A stretch of DNA of 64,000 nt from Nocardia sp. XZ_19_385 (GCF_015355755.1 NZ_JACVEE010000001.1:1488001-1552000), one strand, 5' to 3'. Positions 1-9,155 are shown, counted from the stretch's first letter. Program-made: numbers and translations. Notes: generated from the letters alone by a model not told the origin.

Positions 1-660
1 CAAGGCCGACACACCAATTGTGGCCAGTACCGCGCCGCGCACGTCGAGGGTGAGGCGGTGGTGTTCGGTGTCCTTCAGGCATCTCAGCGCCCCGAGCATG
101 ACCAGCAGTCCGATCGGGACGTTGATCAGGAAGATGCCGCGCCACCACACGTCGGCCAGCGCACCGCCGACCACCAGACCGGCCACCGAACCGACACCGA
201 CCATCGAACCGAAGATCGCGATCGCCTGGTTACGCGCCTTGCCCGGCGCGAACGTCGTCACGACCAAGGCCATCGCGGTCGGCGACGCGAAAGCCGCGCC
301 GACACCCTGCAACGCGCGTGCGCCGATCAGCATGCCGCCGTTGATCGCGAGACCGCACAGCAGCGACGCGATCGTGAACAGCCCCACGCCGACCAGGAAC
401 ATCCGCTTGCGCCCGAACGCATCACCGACTCTGCCGCCGAGCAACATCAGCCCGGCATAGGTCAGCGCATACGCCGTGATCACCCAGTTCGCGCTGGACG
501 CCGTCATCCCGAAGTCGGCCTGCAGCCGCGGCACCACCAGGATCGTCACCGTGCCATCCAGCACGGTCATCAACTGCATCCCACTGAGTACGAGGATCGC
601 GAGCCCGAAAGCCCGCTGCGTCACTGGATACTGCATCGGCGCAGCGGGATTCTGGAGCAC
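1..660 (-). CDS. MFS drug efflux transporter, EfpA/DHA2-like (3' part beyond window)
   Basis: This gene is open to the left edge, so only its N-terminal part is present. The translation starts near MQYPVTQRAF and shows the 14-TM DHA2 pattern: a first hydrophobic helix with GMQLMTVLDGTV, then WVITAYALTYAGLMLLGGR-type motif A followed by DAFGRKR, and a second helix pair ending in ARALQGVGAAFASPT (motif C-like). It would be an inner-membrane proton-coupled exporter. I recall that in M. tuberculosis efpA lies next to cysG, the same neighbour as here, which supports an EfpA-like assignment. The start is either GTG at 660 or ATG at 636, and neither has a clear Shine-Dalgarno. The substrate cannot be told from sequence. 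Confidence 0.85.
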   Translation of the reverse strand, partial: MLQNPAAPMQYPVTQRAFGLAILVLSGMQLMTVLDGTVTILVVPRLQADFGMTASSANWVITAYALTYAGLMLLGGRVGDAFGRKRMFLVGVGLFTIASLLCGLAINGGMLIGARALQGVGAAFASPTAMALVVTTFAPGKARNQAIAIFGSMVGVGSVAGLVVGGALADVWWRGIFLINVPIGLLVMLGALRCLKDTEHHRLTLDVRGAVLATIGVSAL

Positions 661-864
661 AGGAAGCCACTGTAATCGACCAACCCCCAACCACCAGCCC
701 CCAGATGACCGCCGAGCGGCCGCCGACCCGACGTTTGCGTCAACCATGTGCCGCTCGCGTCAGGCGTGTGACACTCGCCGAGCGGGAGGGCTCTGGTCGG
801 CGCCCAGCACCCGTTGCTTTTGACGCACCGCTCTCTCCAAGGGGTGATGCGCGCTGGGCGGGGT
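661..864. other. intergenic, with short imperfect repeats
   Basis: This stretch between the efflux pump and cysG has no convincing gene. It holds two adjacent 20-bp imperfect copies around 739-780, containing ATGTGCCGCTC and GTGTGACACTC. They resemble the GTGCCACTCGG motif of the intergenic hairpins near 21146 and 27444. Confidence 0.4.
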
Positions 865-2124
865 TTAGTTCTGGTCGGCGGAGAAGCCGGCGGTGGGGCC
901 GATGACGACGATGGCTGGGGGGCGGATGCCTTCGTCGCGGACGCGTGCGGCGACGGTTGCGAGGTCGGCGCGGACCACGCGCTGGGTGCGGAGGGTGCCC
1001 TCCTGGATGACCGTGGCCGGGGTGTCGGCGGGGCGGCCGCCTTCGAGCAGGGCGGTGGCGAACTTGTCGATGCGTTCGACGGCCATCATCAGGACGAGGG
1101 TGCCGCGGAGGCGGGCCAGGGCGGGCCAGTCGACGAGAGAGTCCGGGTGGTCCGGGGCGACGTGGCCGCTGACGACGACGAATTCGTGGGTGACGCCGCG
1201 GTGGGTGACCGGGATGCCGGCGGCCGCGGGGACCGAGATGGGGCTGGTGACGCCGGGCACGACGGTGACGGGGATGCCGGCGTCGACACAGGCCTCGAGT
1301 TCTTCGAAGCCGCGGCCGAAGACGTAGGGGTCGCCGCCCTTGAGGCGGACGACGAACTTGCCGGCTTTGGCGCCCTCGATCAGGGCGGCGTTGATGGCCT
1401 CCTGGGCCATGGCGCGGCCGTAGGGGATCTTCGCGGCGTCGATGACCTCGACGTCGGGGCCGAGTTCGGCGAGCAGTTCCGGCGGAGCGAGGCGGTCGGC
1501 GACGACCAGGTTGGCGCGGGCCAGCAGGCGGCGGCCTCGCACGGTGATCAGGTCGGGGTCGCCGGGTCCGCCGCCGACCAAAGCGACGCCCGGGGCGACG
1601 GGCTCCGAATCATCGGTCACTACACCGGATTGCAGGGCTTCCAGGAGCGCGTTGCGGATCGCGGCGGAACGGCGGTGCTGACCGCCGGCCAGGACGCCGA
1701 GGGTGAGGCCGTCGTAGCGGGCGGTGGCGGGGGTGACGGCGGTGCCGAGGCGGGCGGTGTCGGCGCGCACACAGAAGATGCGACGGCGGGTGGCCTCGTC
1801 GACGATGGCCGCATTGGTGTCCGGTTCGTCGGTGCAGGCGATGGCGTACCAGGCGCCGTCCAGGTCCCCGTCGGCGTAGGCGCGCAAGGTGACGGTGAGC
1901 TGCCCGGACGTGGCCATACCCTCGACGGCGGGGGTGACGGTGCGGCTGATGACGTGCACGTCGGCGCCGGAGGCGATCAGCAGCCCGAGGCGGCGCTGCG
2001 CCACCGTGCCACCGCCGACGACCACCACGCGGCGACCGTTCAGATCGAGGCCTACCAGGTAGTTCGGATCCCCGGCCGGGGTGGTTTCCGCGTGCTCATC
2101 GGTGTTTGCTGACGTGTTCGACAC
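865..2124 (-). CDS. cobA: fused siroheme synthase-type enzyme: precorrin-2 dehydrogenase + uroporphyrinogen-III C-methyltransferase
   Basis: The 419-residue protein joins two activities on the branch from uroporphyrinogen III to siroheme and cobalamin. The first 190 or so residues form a CysG-N/Met8-like NAD-binding domain (NGRRVVVVGGGTVAQRR), which would oxidise precorrin-2. From about residue 200 comes an SAM-dependent tetrapyrrole methylase (VALVGGGPGDPDLITVRG, RLKGGDPYVFGRG, VVPGVTSP), which adds two methyl groups. I chose the GTG at 2124 (VSNTSANTDE) because the upstream residues are low-complexity and unlike the family. It lies on the same strand as the corrin genes that begin at 10428, but about 8 kb of unrelated genes separates them. 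M. tuberculosis cysG is the expected orthologue. Confidence 0.93.
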   Translation of the reverse strand: MSNTSANTDEHAETTPAGDPNYLVGLDLNGRRVVVVGGGTVAQRRLGLLIASGADVHVISRTVTPAVEGMATSGQLTVTLRAYADGDLDGAWYAIACTDEPDTNAAIVDEATRRRIFCVRADTARLGTAVTPATARYDGLTLGVLAGGQHRRSAAIRNALLEALQSGVVTDDSEPVAPGVALVGGGPGDPDLITVRGRRLLARANLVVADRLAPPELLAELGPDVEVIDAAKIPYGRAMAQEAINAALIEGAKAGKFVVRLKGGDPYVFGRGFEELEACVDAGIPVTVVPGVTSPISVPAAAGIPVTHRGVTHEFVVVSGHVAPDHPDSLVDWPALARLRGTLVLMMAVERIDKFATALLEGGRPADTPATVIQEGTLRTQRVVRADLATVAARVRDEGIRPPAIVVIGPTAGFSADQN

Positions 2125-2295
2125 AAGGTTCGAGCCTACGGGACTCCTGGTCAGGCCCCGCACCGGCCGCGCGGTCGGCGACAACCAGGTAGTTCGGCAG
2201 TGACAGCGCCACACGTTCCTTTGTGGGCGCTACCCGGTCCCGTGACACGCGCGCCAGAGCCGAGTCCGCAGCCCCTGCGTTTCTATACTCAGCCG

Positions 2296-3249
2296 ATGCA
2301 CCGACTGATTCTGTTGCTGGCGACGGTAGTGCTCTGCCTGCCGTTGTTAGTCGGTGTCGCACAGGCCGATTCGGATCCCTATGTTCCGAATCCGGGGATC
2401 GAGGCGACCTATTTCCAGCCCGGTCCGTGGGCGGTGACCGAGCGACTCGGATTCGGTTGCTGTGATTCGACCGGGGCGAAGTTCGACCTCTGGCATCCGA
2501 GCGAGCTCGAGGCCCGGCATTCGATCGTGGTGTGGGGCGATGGAACGGGGGCGGTGCCGAAGCAGTACAGCTATCTGCTGCGCCATTTGGCGTCGTGGGG
2601 ATTCGTGGTGGTGGCCACGGAGAATCAGCAGACCGGGTCCGGGCAGGAGATCATCGAATCGCTGGATTTCCTGCTGAAGCAAGCAGCCGACCCGGCGAGC
2701 GTCTTCTACCGCAAGTTGGATCCGGATTCTGTTGGGGCTATGGGGCATTCGCAAGGTGCCAGCGGTGTGCTCAACGCTCTGAAGCGTGCGCAAGGCCGGA
2801 TCAAGACAGCAGTGCCGCTCGAACTGCCCGCGCGAGTCTGGTGCCTGACCGGCAACTGGTGCCCCGACACCAGCACCCTGACAGCGAGTTCGGTGTTCCT
2901 GGTGAACGGCTCCGAGGACAGCCTCATTTCGCCTTCACACCAGCCACTCCCATGGCAGACGAGCGGATTGCAGTCCAACCAAGCGTTTTTCGAAGCGATC
3001 CCCGCGCACCTTCCCAAAGTTTGGGCAACCCTCAACGGGCCCAACCACAACGATGTCCAAGGCCAGCCCACCTGCGCTGGAGCGTCGTTCCCGTGCACCA
3101 CCGGCGTCTACGGCTACCTCGGTTATCCCACCGCATGGCTGATGTCCCAACTCCGCGGCGACGCGAAGGCGCGGCGGGCGTTCGTTGTCGGCGGCGAGCT
3201 GTCCACCCCGTCCGCGAACTGGTCCAACCAGTCGACAAACCTCAACTGA
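2296..3249 (+). CDS. secreted alpha/beta hydrolase (PET hydrolase/chlorophyllase-like serine hydrolase)
   Basis: The 317-residue product begins with a clear Sec signal peptide (MHRLILLLATVVLCLPLL, cleavage near VAQADS), so it is probably exported. A serine-hydrolase fold follows: the nucleophile elbow GHSQG lies near residue 150, a candidate acid in NGSEDSLIS near 218, and a candidate histidine in GPNHND near 253. Four or more cysteines (FGCCDS, VWCLTGNWC, TCAGASFPC) suggest disulfides in an extracellular enzyme. The start is ATG 2296, because only this in-frame start gives a proper signal peptide. The substrate is unknown; related secreted actinobacterial enzymes act on esters and polyesters. 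It converges with the frameshifted DoxX-like gene. Confidence 0.8.
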   Translation: MHRLILLLATVVLCLPLLVGVAQADSDPYVPNPGIEATYFQPGPWAVTERLGFGCCDSTGAKFDLWHPSELEARHSIVVWGDGTGAVPKQYSYLLRHLASWGFVVVATENQQTGSGQEIIESLDFLLKQAADPASVFYRKLDPDSVGAMGHSQGASGVLNALKRAQGRIKTAVPLELPARVWCLTGNWCPDTSTLTASSVFLVNGSEDSLISPSHQPLPWQTSGLQSNQAFFEAIPAHLPKVWATLNGPNHNDVQGQPTCAGASFPCTTGVYGYLGYPTAWLMSQLRGDAKARRAFVVGGELSTPSANWSNQSTNLN

Positions 3250-3271
3250 TCTGCGGCGCGGAGCGTTGGGG

Positions 3272-4601
3272 TCAGTCGCGAGGTAGAGATTCCTGAACCC
3301 AGTGGAAGCCGGGACGACGCACGCGGAAGTCGTCCAGGTCGTGCCGGGTCAGCGACACCGTGATCAGGTGACCGTTGAGATCTCCTTGCAGGATCAGCTG
3401 GTCGGGGGTCGAGGCGTGATAGGTGAAAGCGGCGATCCCCGGCATCGCGATGACGCGCTCGGTGACGTTCACTTCCCCACGCGCCGGCACCAGAGTCCCG
3501 TCCATGCGCTGGTATGCCAGGCCTGTGCGCTGATGCGTCCGGCCCGGGATATCGACAATCAGGCGCTGCCAGCGGATTTCGTCTGTAGTCAAGGGCGGCA
3601 GTGATCGCCCGGCCACACTGAATTCGGTGACGTCCCAGATGCCATACAGCGCCGGTTCCGGTGCGCCGTAACCCCAGTCGTGCCAGCACTGCCAGGCGTC
3701 GCGCAGGCAGGTGATACTCGCCAGAATGCCGAGCGCCAGCGGCAGAACCTTGGCGATGCGGTTGGTCCGGGCGCTCGAGGACAGCACCGGCTGCACAGCA
3801 GGCGCGGACTGCCGTTGCAGCACAAGGATGTTCGCGAGTGTGCGCACCTGCGGCGCCAATACCACCAGAGCCACCAACAGCAGATGGAACGAGAACAGCT
3901 TCACCGGCACGTCGTAGGTCATGTTCAGCAGGAACACCTGCGCCAGGCATATCAGCGCCAGCATCCCGCCGAGGGTGGCGGTGCGGGACACCAGAAGCAG
4001 CACGGCGGCAAGAACTTCCACCGCACCGAGCGCCATCTGATAGACCGGCGAGATCCCGACCTGGTTCCACAGCACCTCCATCCTGGTGAGGCTGCCGAAC
4101 GGCTCCAGCAGGGCGGTCAGCGGCGGGTACGGCATCTGATTCGGGACGAGCTTCGCGATGCCGTACCAAAGCAGTTGCGCACCCAAGGCAAATACGGGCC
4201 GCCCACACGAACCACGCACCGAGCCTGCCGTATTCGGCGCGCCGGTCGAGCACCGTCCACGCGAACGTCAGCAATGCCGCGAGCGCCAGCAGGCAGCAGA
4301 CCAACACCCAGATATAGGCCTGATCACCGCTCTCGCTCATCCGCAACGGCGCATCCGCACCGAAGACGTTCCGGCCCAACCACTCCGGACCCGCGGTCAG
4401 CCCGGAAATCCCCCACAGCACCGATTCCTCCGACAGGAAGTCGGTGACCGACCCGGCGAAGATGAACAGGATTTGCGTGAAAACCAGCCCGAAGAGCAGG
4501 AAATAGGTGACGCAGAACCGGAATCCGATTCGAGTCAGCGGATGCCACGATGCCCGCTCCCCGGTGACGGCCTCCCGACTCACAACGCCGACCTGACGCA
4601 C
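3272..4601 (-). pseudogene. DoxX-like integral membrane protein, broken by a single-base frameshift
   Basis: The N-terminal part (GTG 4601, VRQVGVV to WFVWAARIC) and the C-terminal part (from QLLWYGIAKLVPNQMPY to the stop at 3272) are in different frames. Both align along their length with the intact paralogue at 6292-7644. Removing one base of the GG at 4187-4188 restores R-I-C-L-G-A-Q-L-L, matching R-L-C-V-A-G-Q-L-L in the paralogue. A Shine-Dalgarno (GAGG, 6 nt upstream) supports the 4601 start. The restored protein would have about six hydrophobic segments, then a C-terminal domain ending in RPGFHWVQ. It is either a recent pseudogene or an assembly error in a G run. Its role is unknown. 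Confidence 0.8.
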
Positions 4602-4640
4602 GGACTACCTCATTTCTGCCGAACTCCAGACCCCTTGCAT

Positions 4641-4689
4641 ATACGCATACATCTACTTATAGTTCTCGCATACGTATACATCTACTCAT
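4641..4689 (+). promoter_or_regulatory. two 20-bp direct repeats, candidate operator of the divergent DoxX-like/ABC exporter promoters
   Basis: Positions 4641-4660 and 4670-4689 carry near-identical 20-mers that differ at two bases and are offset by 29 bp. Their common core is CATACATCTACT or TATACATCTACT, and the second copy starts with the palindrome ATACGTAT. The stretch is markedly AT-rich in this genome and sits between divergent genes, about 30 bp before the exporter start. No regulator gene lies beside it, so the binding protein is unknown. Confidence 0.5.
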
Positions 4690-4719
4690 GGCTGGATCAC
4701 CGCCCTGAAGGGTTGTTCG

Positions 4720-5511
4720 ATGACATCACAGCAAGCTCCGGCGATCTCCGTGCAGGGCCTGGAGAAGTCCTACAAGGACCTCCATGTGCTGCGCGGCGTA
4801 GATTTCGATGTGTCGCGAGGAACTATCTTCGCCCTACTCGGCTCCAACGGTGCGGGCAAAACCACCGTCGTGCGCATCCTGTGCACGCTGCTCCGGGCCG
4901 ATGCGGGGACAGCAAGTGTCAATGGCTTCGACGTAGCCACCCAGCCCGCGAACGTGCGGGAATCCTTCAGCCTCACCGGCCAATTCGCCGCCGTCGACGA
5001 AATCCTCAGCGGGCGTGAGAATCTCGTTCTGATCGCGCATCTGCGGCGGATCGCGAACCCGGGCGCGGTCGCGGATGAACTGCTCGAACGTTTCGCACTG
5101 ACCGACGCCGGCGCACGCAAAGTGTCGACCTATTCCGGTGGCATGCGCCGCCGCCTCGACATCGCCATGAGCCTCATCGGGAACCCACCGGTCATCTTCC
5201 TCGACGAGCCCACGACCGGGCTCGATCCCCAGGCGCGCATCGAGGTGTGGAAGGCCGTCAAGGAACTCGCCGCGAACGGCACCACAGTCCTGCTCACGAC
5301 GCAGTATCTGGAAGAGGCCGAACAGCTCGCCGACCGGATCGCGATCCTGCACCGGGGCCGGATCCTCGTCGACGGCACCCTTGCCGAACTCAAAGGGCTG
5401 CTCCCACCCGCCAAGGTCGAATACATCGAGAAGCAACCCAGCCTCGAAGAGGTCTTCCTCGCCCTCGTCGGTGACGAAGCCACGGCACCGACAGCTAAGG
5501 AACAGCGATGA
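4720..5511 (+). CDS. daunorubicin-resistance-type ABC exporter, ATP-binding subunit (DrrA-like)
   Basis: The 263-residue cytoplasmic ATPase has all core motifs: Walker A GSNGAGKTT near residue 43, the Q-loop region, the signature YSGGMRRRLD near 141, Walker B VIFLDEPTTGLD near 163, and an H-loop position occupied by Gln in LTTQYLEEAEQ, as is usual in DrrA proteins. The C-terminus has the EYIEKQPSLEEVFLAL motif typical of this subfamily. It would energise export of a lipophilic compound through the downstream permease. The last four bases ATGA overlap the permease start, so the two are translationally coupled. It diverges from the frameshifted DoxX-like gene across an AT-rich repeat region. 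Confidence 0.9.
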   Translation: MTSQQAPAISVQGLEKSYKDLHVLRGVDFDVSRGTIFALLGSNGAGKTTVVRILCTLLRADAGTASVNGFDVATQPANVRESFSLTGQFAAVDEILSGRENLVLIAHLRRIANPGAVADELLERFALTDAGARKVSTYSGGMRRRLDIAMSLIGNPPVIFLDEPTTGLDPQARIEVWKAVKELAANGTTVLLTTQYLEEAEQLADRIAILHRGRILVDGTLAELKGLLPPAKVEYIEKQPSLEEVFLALVGDEATAPTAKEQR

Positions 5512-6269
5512 CCACTCGATTCTTCGGCGACACCGGCTACCTGCTGGGACGATCCCTGCGCCACATCGCGCGCAGCCCGGACACCATCATCACGACCACG
5601 ATCATGCCGATAGCCTTCCTGCTGCTGTTCGTCTACGTGCTGGGCGGTGCGATCAACACCGGGACGGATTCGTATGTGACCTACCTGCTGCCCGGCATTC
5701 TGATCATCACGATCGCTTCGGGCATCGCCTACACCGCATTCCGGCTCTTCCTGGATATGAAGAACGGCATCGTCGAGCGATTCCAGTCCATGCCGATCGC
5801 ACGGTCGTCGATCCTGTGGGCGCACGTGCTGACCTCACTGGTCGCCAACCTGATCTCGGTCGTGGTCGTCGTGCTCGTCGCGCTGATCATGGGCTTCCGC
5901 TCCAGCGCGGGGATTCTCGCGTGGCTCGCGGTCGCCGGCATCCTGCTCCTGGTCACCCTGGCATTGACGTGGCTCGCCGTCATCCCCGGCCTCACCGCGA
6001 AGACCCCCGACGGCGCGAGCGGATTCTCCTACCCGCTCATCTTCCTGCCCTTCCTCAGCTCGGCATTCGTACCCACCGACTCGATGCCCGGGCCGGTGCG
6101 CGCCTTCGCCGAACACCAGCCCACGACCTCCATCGTCAACGCCATCCGCGACCTGTTCGCGCAGGATCCGGTCGGCACCGATATCTGGATCGCCCTGGGC
6201 TGGTGTGTCGGCATCCTCGTCGTCTCGTACGCCTTCGCCATGAACATCTATCGCCGCAAGGTTTCCTAG
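5508..6269 (+). CDS. ABC-2 type exporter permease (DrrB-like)
   Basis: The 253-residue membrane protein has six predicted helices and the ABC-2/DrrB features FLDMKNGIVERFQSMPIARS (coupling loop) and FLPFLSSAFVPTDSMP before the last periplasmic segment. It pairs with the ATPase whose stop overlaps its ATG, and a Shine-Dalgarno (AAGGA) lies in the end of that gene. The complex would export a hydrophobic drug, lipid or polyketide. Only the close placement between two DoxX-like paralogues hints at the cargo. It ends 22 bp before the convergent intact DoxX-like gene. Confidence 0.9.
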   Translation: MTTRFFGDTGYLLGRSLRHIARSPDTIITTTIMPIAFLLLFVYVLGGAINTGTDSYVTYLLPGILIITIASGIAYTAFRLFLDMKNGIVERFQSMPIARSSILWAHVLTSLVANLISVVVVVLVALIMGFRSSAGILAWLAVAGILLLVTLALTWLAVIPGLTAKTPDGASGFSYPLIFLPFLSSAFVPTDSMPGPVRAFAEHQPTTSIVNAIRDLFAQDPVGTDIWIALGWCVGILVVSYAFAMNIYRRKVS

Positions 6270-6291
6270 GCACGCGATGGCTGGGAGTCGA

Positions 6292-7644
6292 TCAGCTGAG
6301 CGCGGGCTCGTTCTGGACCCAGTGGAAGCCGGGTCCGCGGAGGCGGAAGCTGTCGAGGTCCTGTTTCTGCAGGGACACCGTCACCGGGTGGCCGTCGATT
6401 TCGCCGCGCAAGATCAGGCGATCGGGGGCGAGCTCCTCGAAGGCGAGCTGGGCGAAGGGAGCGGAGGCGGCGTCGGACTTCGGTGGTGCGGCAAGGGTAA
6501 TGGTCCGGGCTGCTGCGTCCACCTCGCCCATGGACTTGACCAGGGTTCCGTCCATCTCCTGGTGGGCGATGAAGCCCTGATCGACAACCATTCGCTGCCA
6601 GCGGTTTTCATCGGTGGTCAGGGGCGGTAGGGGCTGGCCGTCGCGGGCGAATTCGGTGACATTCCAGATGCCGTACAGCTCGGGTTTCGGTGTGCCGTAA
6701 CCCCATTCGTACCAAGCCTGGTGGGCGTCATGCAGGCAGGCGGTGGTCACCCATAGACCCAGGGCCGCCTGGACGACAGCGGCGACACGGTTCGCGCGCC
6801 GGCTGCGGAACAGCGGGCGTTGCGTCGCGGGTTCGGTATTCCGTTGCAGCACGAGGAAGTTCATGATCCTGCGGGTTTGCGGCGCCAGCACGATCAACGA
6901 CATCAGCACCAGGTGGAAGGCCAGGATCTTGACCGGCACGTCGTAGGTCATGTTCAACAGGAAGACCTGCAGCATGCTGATCAGCCCGATCATCCCGCCC
7001 AGCGTCGCGGTGCGGGGCAGAAACAGCAGCAACCCGGCCGCCACCTCGGCGGCGCCGAGCAGCATCTGGTACACCGGCGAAACCCCGACCTGATTCCACA
7101 GCACGTCGAACTTGGTCAGGTTGCCGTACGGCTGCAGCAGCGTGGTCAGCGACGGGTACGGCATCTGATTGGGCACCAGTTTCGCCCAGCCGTACCAGAG
7201 CAGTTGACCCGCGACACAGAGCCGGACGAAGGTCACGAACCAGGTCCCGAGCGTGCGGTATTCGGTGCGCCGGCGGTCCAGGAGCGTCCAGATCAGGGTG
7301 ATCGCCGCGGCGATCACCAGCAGGCAGAAGGTCATCACCCAGATCACCGTCTGATCGCCGCTACCGCTCTGGTACAGCACGGCCTCGACACCGAAGACAT
7401 GCTCACCGACCCATTCCGCAAGCGGCGCAACCTTTTGCATCTGCCATTGGACGGCATCGTCCGGGAGCACGGCGACCGCGATGCCGGCGAAGACGAACAG
7501 GATCTGCGCGAAATACAGACAGAACAAGCCGATATAGGCAACACAGAACCGGAAGCCGACACGGGCCAGCGGATGCCACGGGGCCCTGGGCTCCGGCGAC
7601 TCCTGCACCGCCCTGTCGTCCTGTTCCATCAGCACCACGCCCAC
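6292..7644 (-). CDS. DoxX-like integral membrane protein (intact paralogue)
   Basis: The protein is about 450 residues. It has two hydrophobic helices near the N-terminus, then four in a DoxX-like block (LLWYGWAKLVPNQMPYPS, VSPVYQMLLGAAEVAAGLLLFLPRTATLGG, FLLNMTYDVPVK), and a soluble C-terminal domain of about 170 residues ending in RGPGFHWVQ. The start GTG 7644 has GAGG 8 nt upstream, and the same arrangement is seen in the broken paralogue; further GTG or ATG codons at 7638, 7635 and 7629 are possible. DoxX-type proteins are membrane components linked to quinone or thiol redox chemistry, but that is a family-level analogy. The paralogue pair brackets the DrrAB exporter. Confidence 0.75.
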   Translation of the reverse strand: MGVVLMEQDDRAVQESPEPRAPWHPLARVGFRFCVAYIGLFCLYFAQILFVFAGIAVAVLPDDAVQWQMQKVAPLAEWVGEHVFGVEAVLYQSGSGDQTVIWVMTFCLLVIAAAITLIWTLLDRRRTEYRTLGTWFVTFVRLCVAGQLLWYGWAKLVPNQMPYPSLTTLLQPYGNLTKFDVLWNQVGVSPVYQMLLGAAEVAAGLLLFLPRTATLGGMIGLISMLQVFLLNMTYDVPVKILAFHLVLMSLIVLAPQTRRIMNFLVLQRNTEPATQRPLFRSRRANRVAAVVQAALGLWVTTACLHDAHQAWYEWGYGTPKPELYGIWNVTEFARDGQPLPPLTTDENRWQRMVVDQGFIAHQEMDGTLVKSMGEVDAAARTITLAAPPKSDAASAPFAQLAFEELAPDRLILRGEIDGHPVTVSLQKQDLDSFRLRGPGFHWVQNEPALS

Positions 7645-8016
7645 GCGACCCACCTCACTCACCGACAACATTTGGTGAGCCGAAGTTATCGGCCGCGCCA
7701 GGGTGCGCACCTCCAGGAAATCCCTGGTCTTCCCCTACGTCTCGAGACTTACGTGCCACCCCTAGCTCCGTCGGGTGACAGCACTAGCCCCCCGGGGGGA
7801 CAACCGCACCACCGACCTCGTGCCAGCCCTACCGCCCGAACCCGGCAGGGCTGCAAGCGAACGCGTGTTGGCCGGAGATGTCAACCATCGATTCCGTCCA
7901 GTGAGCCAGCACGTCCGCGCAGTGGGCGGGTTCGCCGCCGGGCCGGGATTACGCTGCGCCGCTGCAGTAAGCGGGTTACATTCGCGCTCAAGCTAACTGG
8001 TTTCAGGAGGACAAAT
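7645..8016. other. 372-bp divergent intergenic region
   Basis: This region must hold the promoters of the DoxX-like gene (minus) and the phosphotransferase (plus). I see a 12-bp CCCCCCGGGGGG palindrome at 7788-7799 and a strong Shine-Dalgarno AGGAGG at 8005-8010 for the plus gene. No coding sequence with family-like content was found. Confidence 0.5.
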
Positions 8017-9147
8017 ATGGCCGACGGGCCCGACCCCACCGAACGTGTGCAACTCACCGTCAGTGGCCGTGATCTCGACAGCCTCGCCGAGGATCTGTCG
8101 CGCTGGCTCGGCGGCCGGGTCGCAGCCGACGAGCCGCCGAAGATCTCGGCGCTGTCGCGTCCGGAGGGTGCGGGGATGTCGAGCACCTCGGTGTTCTTCG
8201 ACGCGCAATGGAGCGTCGGCGGCCAGCCGGACGGCGGATCGTTCGTGGCCCGGTTGGCGCCGCAGGACGCCGATTTCCCGATCTTCGAGACCTACGACCT
8301 GGCGATGCAGTACCAGGTGATGGCCGGGGTCGCGGCAGCCTCCGAAGTGCCGGTGCCGGGGCTGCGCTGGCTGGAGACCGACGAAAGTGTGCTCGGCGCG
8401 GCGTTTTTCGTGATGGAGAAGTCCGAAGGCCGCGTGGTGTCGGACAATCCGCCGTATGTCTTCCTCGGCTGGCTGTTCGAGGCCACCCCCGAGGAGCGCG
8501 CCCAGCTGATAGCGGGCACCGTCGAGGCGATCGCCAAGATCCACGACATCCCGAATCCGGCAACGAAATTCCCGATGCTCGACGGTCCGGGCCAGGCGCT
8601 GCGCCGGAATGTCGACTGGTACCGCGGGTGGTACCAGTGGGGCCTGGCCGACGACGGCTACGCCATCCCGATCATCGAGCGGGCATTCGACTGGCTCGAC
8701 GCGCACTGGCCCGCCGATCCGGGCCCGGATGTGCTGTCCTGGGGCGATTCCCGGCCCGGCAACATCCTCTACCGCGGTTTCGAGCCCGCCGCCGTCCTGG
8801 ACTGGGAGATGGCCACCCTCGGCCCCCGTGAGCTCGACGTGGCCTGGCTCATCTTCCTGCACCGCTTCTTCCAGGATCTGGCGGTCAAGTTCGGCCAGCC
8901 CGGTCTGCCGGACTTCTGCCGACGGGAGGACGTCGTCGCGAAATACGAAGAGCTGACCGGGCATACACTGCGCGATCTCGACTTCTACGTCGTCTTCTCC
9001 GCGCTCAAGCACGCGATCGTGATGGCCCGGGTCAAGCGCCGGATGATGCATTTCGGCGAGGACACCGACACAGCGGATCGCGACGACTACGTGATGCACC
9101 GGGCAAGCCTCGAGGCGCTGCTCGACGGAACCTACCAATGGGATTGA
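8017..9147 (+). CDS. aminoglycoside phosphotransferase-like (APH/ACAD10-type) kinase
   Basis: The 376-residue cytoplasmic protein has the APH kinase fold. An N-lobe contains FVARLAP. The catalytic loop is SWGDSRPGNILY near residue 248, a variant of HGDxxxxN with Trp-Gly-Asp in place of His-Gly-Asp. A metal-binding DWE follows in VLDWEMATLGPRELDVAWL. Such proteins in actinomycetes usually phosphorylate small hydroxylated metabolites or acyl-CoA-related substrates rather than drugs. ATG 8017 has AGGAGG 6 nt upstream, which fixes the start. The next gene follows within a few bases and is probably in the same transcript. Confidence 0.85.
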   Translation: MADGPDPTERVQLTVSGRDLDSLAEDLSRWLGGRVAADEPPKISALSRPEGAGMSSTSVFFDAQWSVGGQPDGGSFVARLAPQDADFPIFETYDLAMQYQVMAGVAAASEVPVPGLRWLETDESVLGAAFFVMEKSEGRVVSDNPPYVFLGWLFEATPEERAQLIAGTVEAIAKIHDIPNPATKFPMLDGPGQALRRNVDWYRGWYQWGLADDGYAIPIIERAFDWLDAHWPADPGPDVLSWGDSRPGNILYRGFEPAAVLDWEMATLGPRELDVAWLIFLHRFFQDLAVKFGQPGLPDFCRREDVVAKYEELTGHTLRDLDFYVVFSALKHAIVMARVKRRMMHFGEDTDTADRDDYVMHRASLEALLDGTYQWD

Positions 9148-9155
9148 GAACGACT

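Noticed and set aside
814..2112. 432-codon plus-strand frame opposite the siroheme/cobalamin enzyme
   Set aside because: It is the high-GC mirror of a clear CysG-type gene, with Gly/Asp/Ala-rich nonsense and no domain.
2120..2150. tRNA gene suggested by GGTTCGAGCC
   Set aside because: The T-loop-like string has no matching acceptor, D or anticodon stems around it and overlaps the cysG start region.
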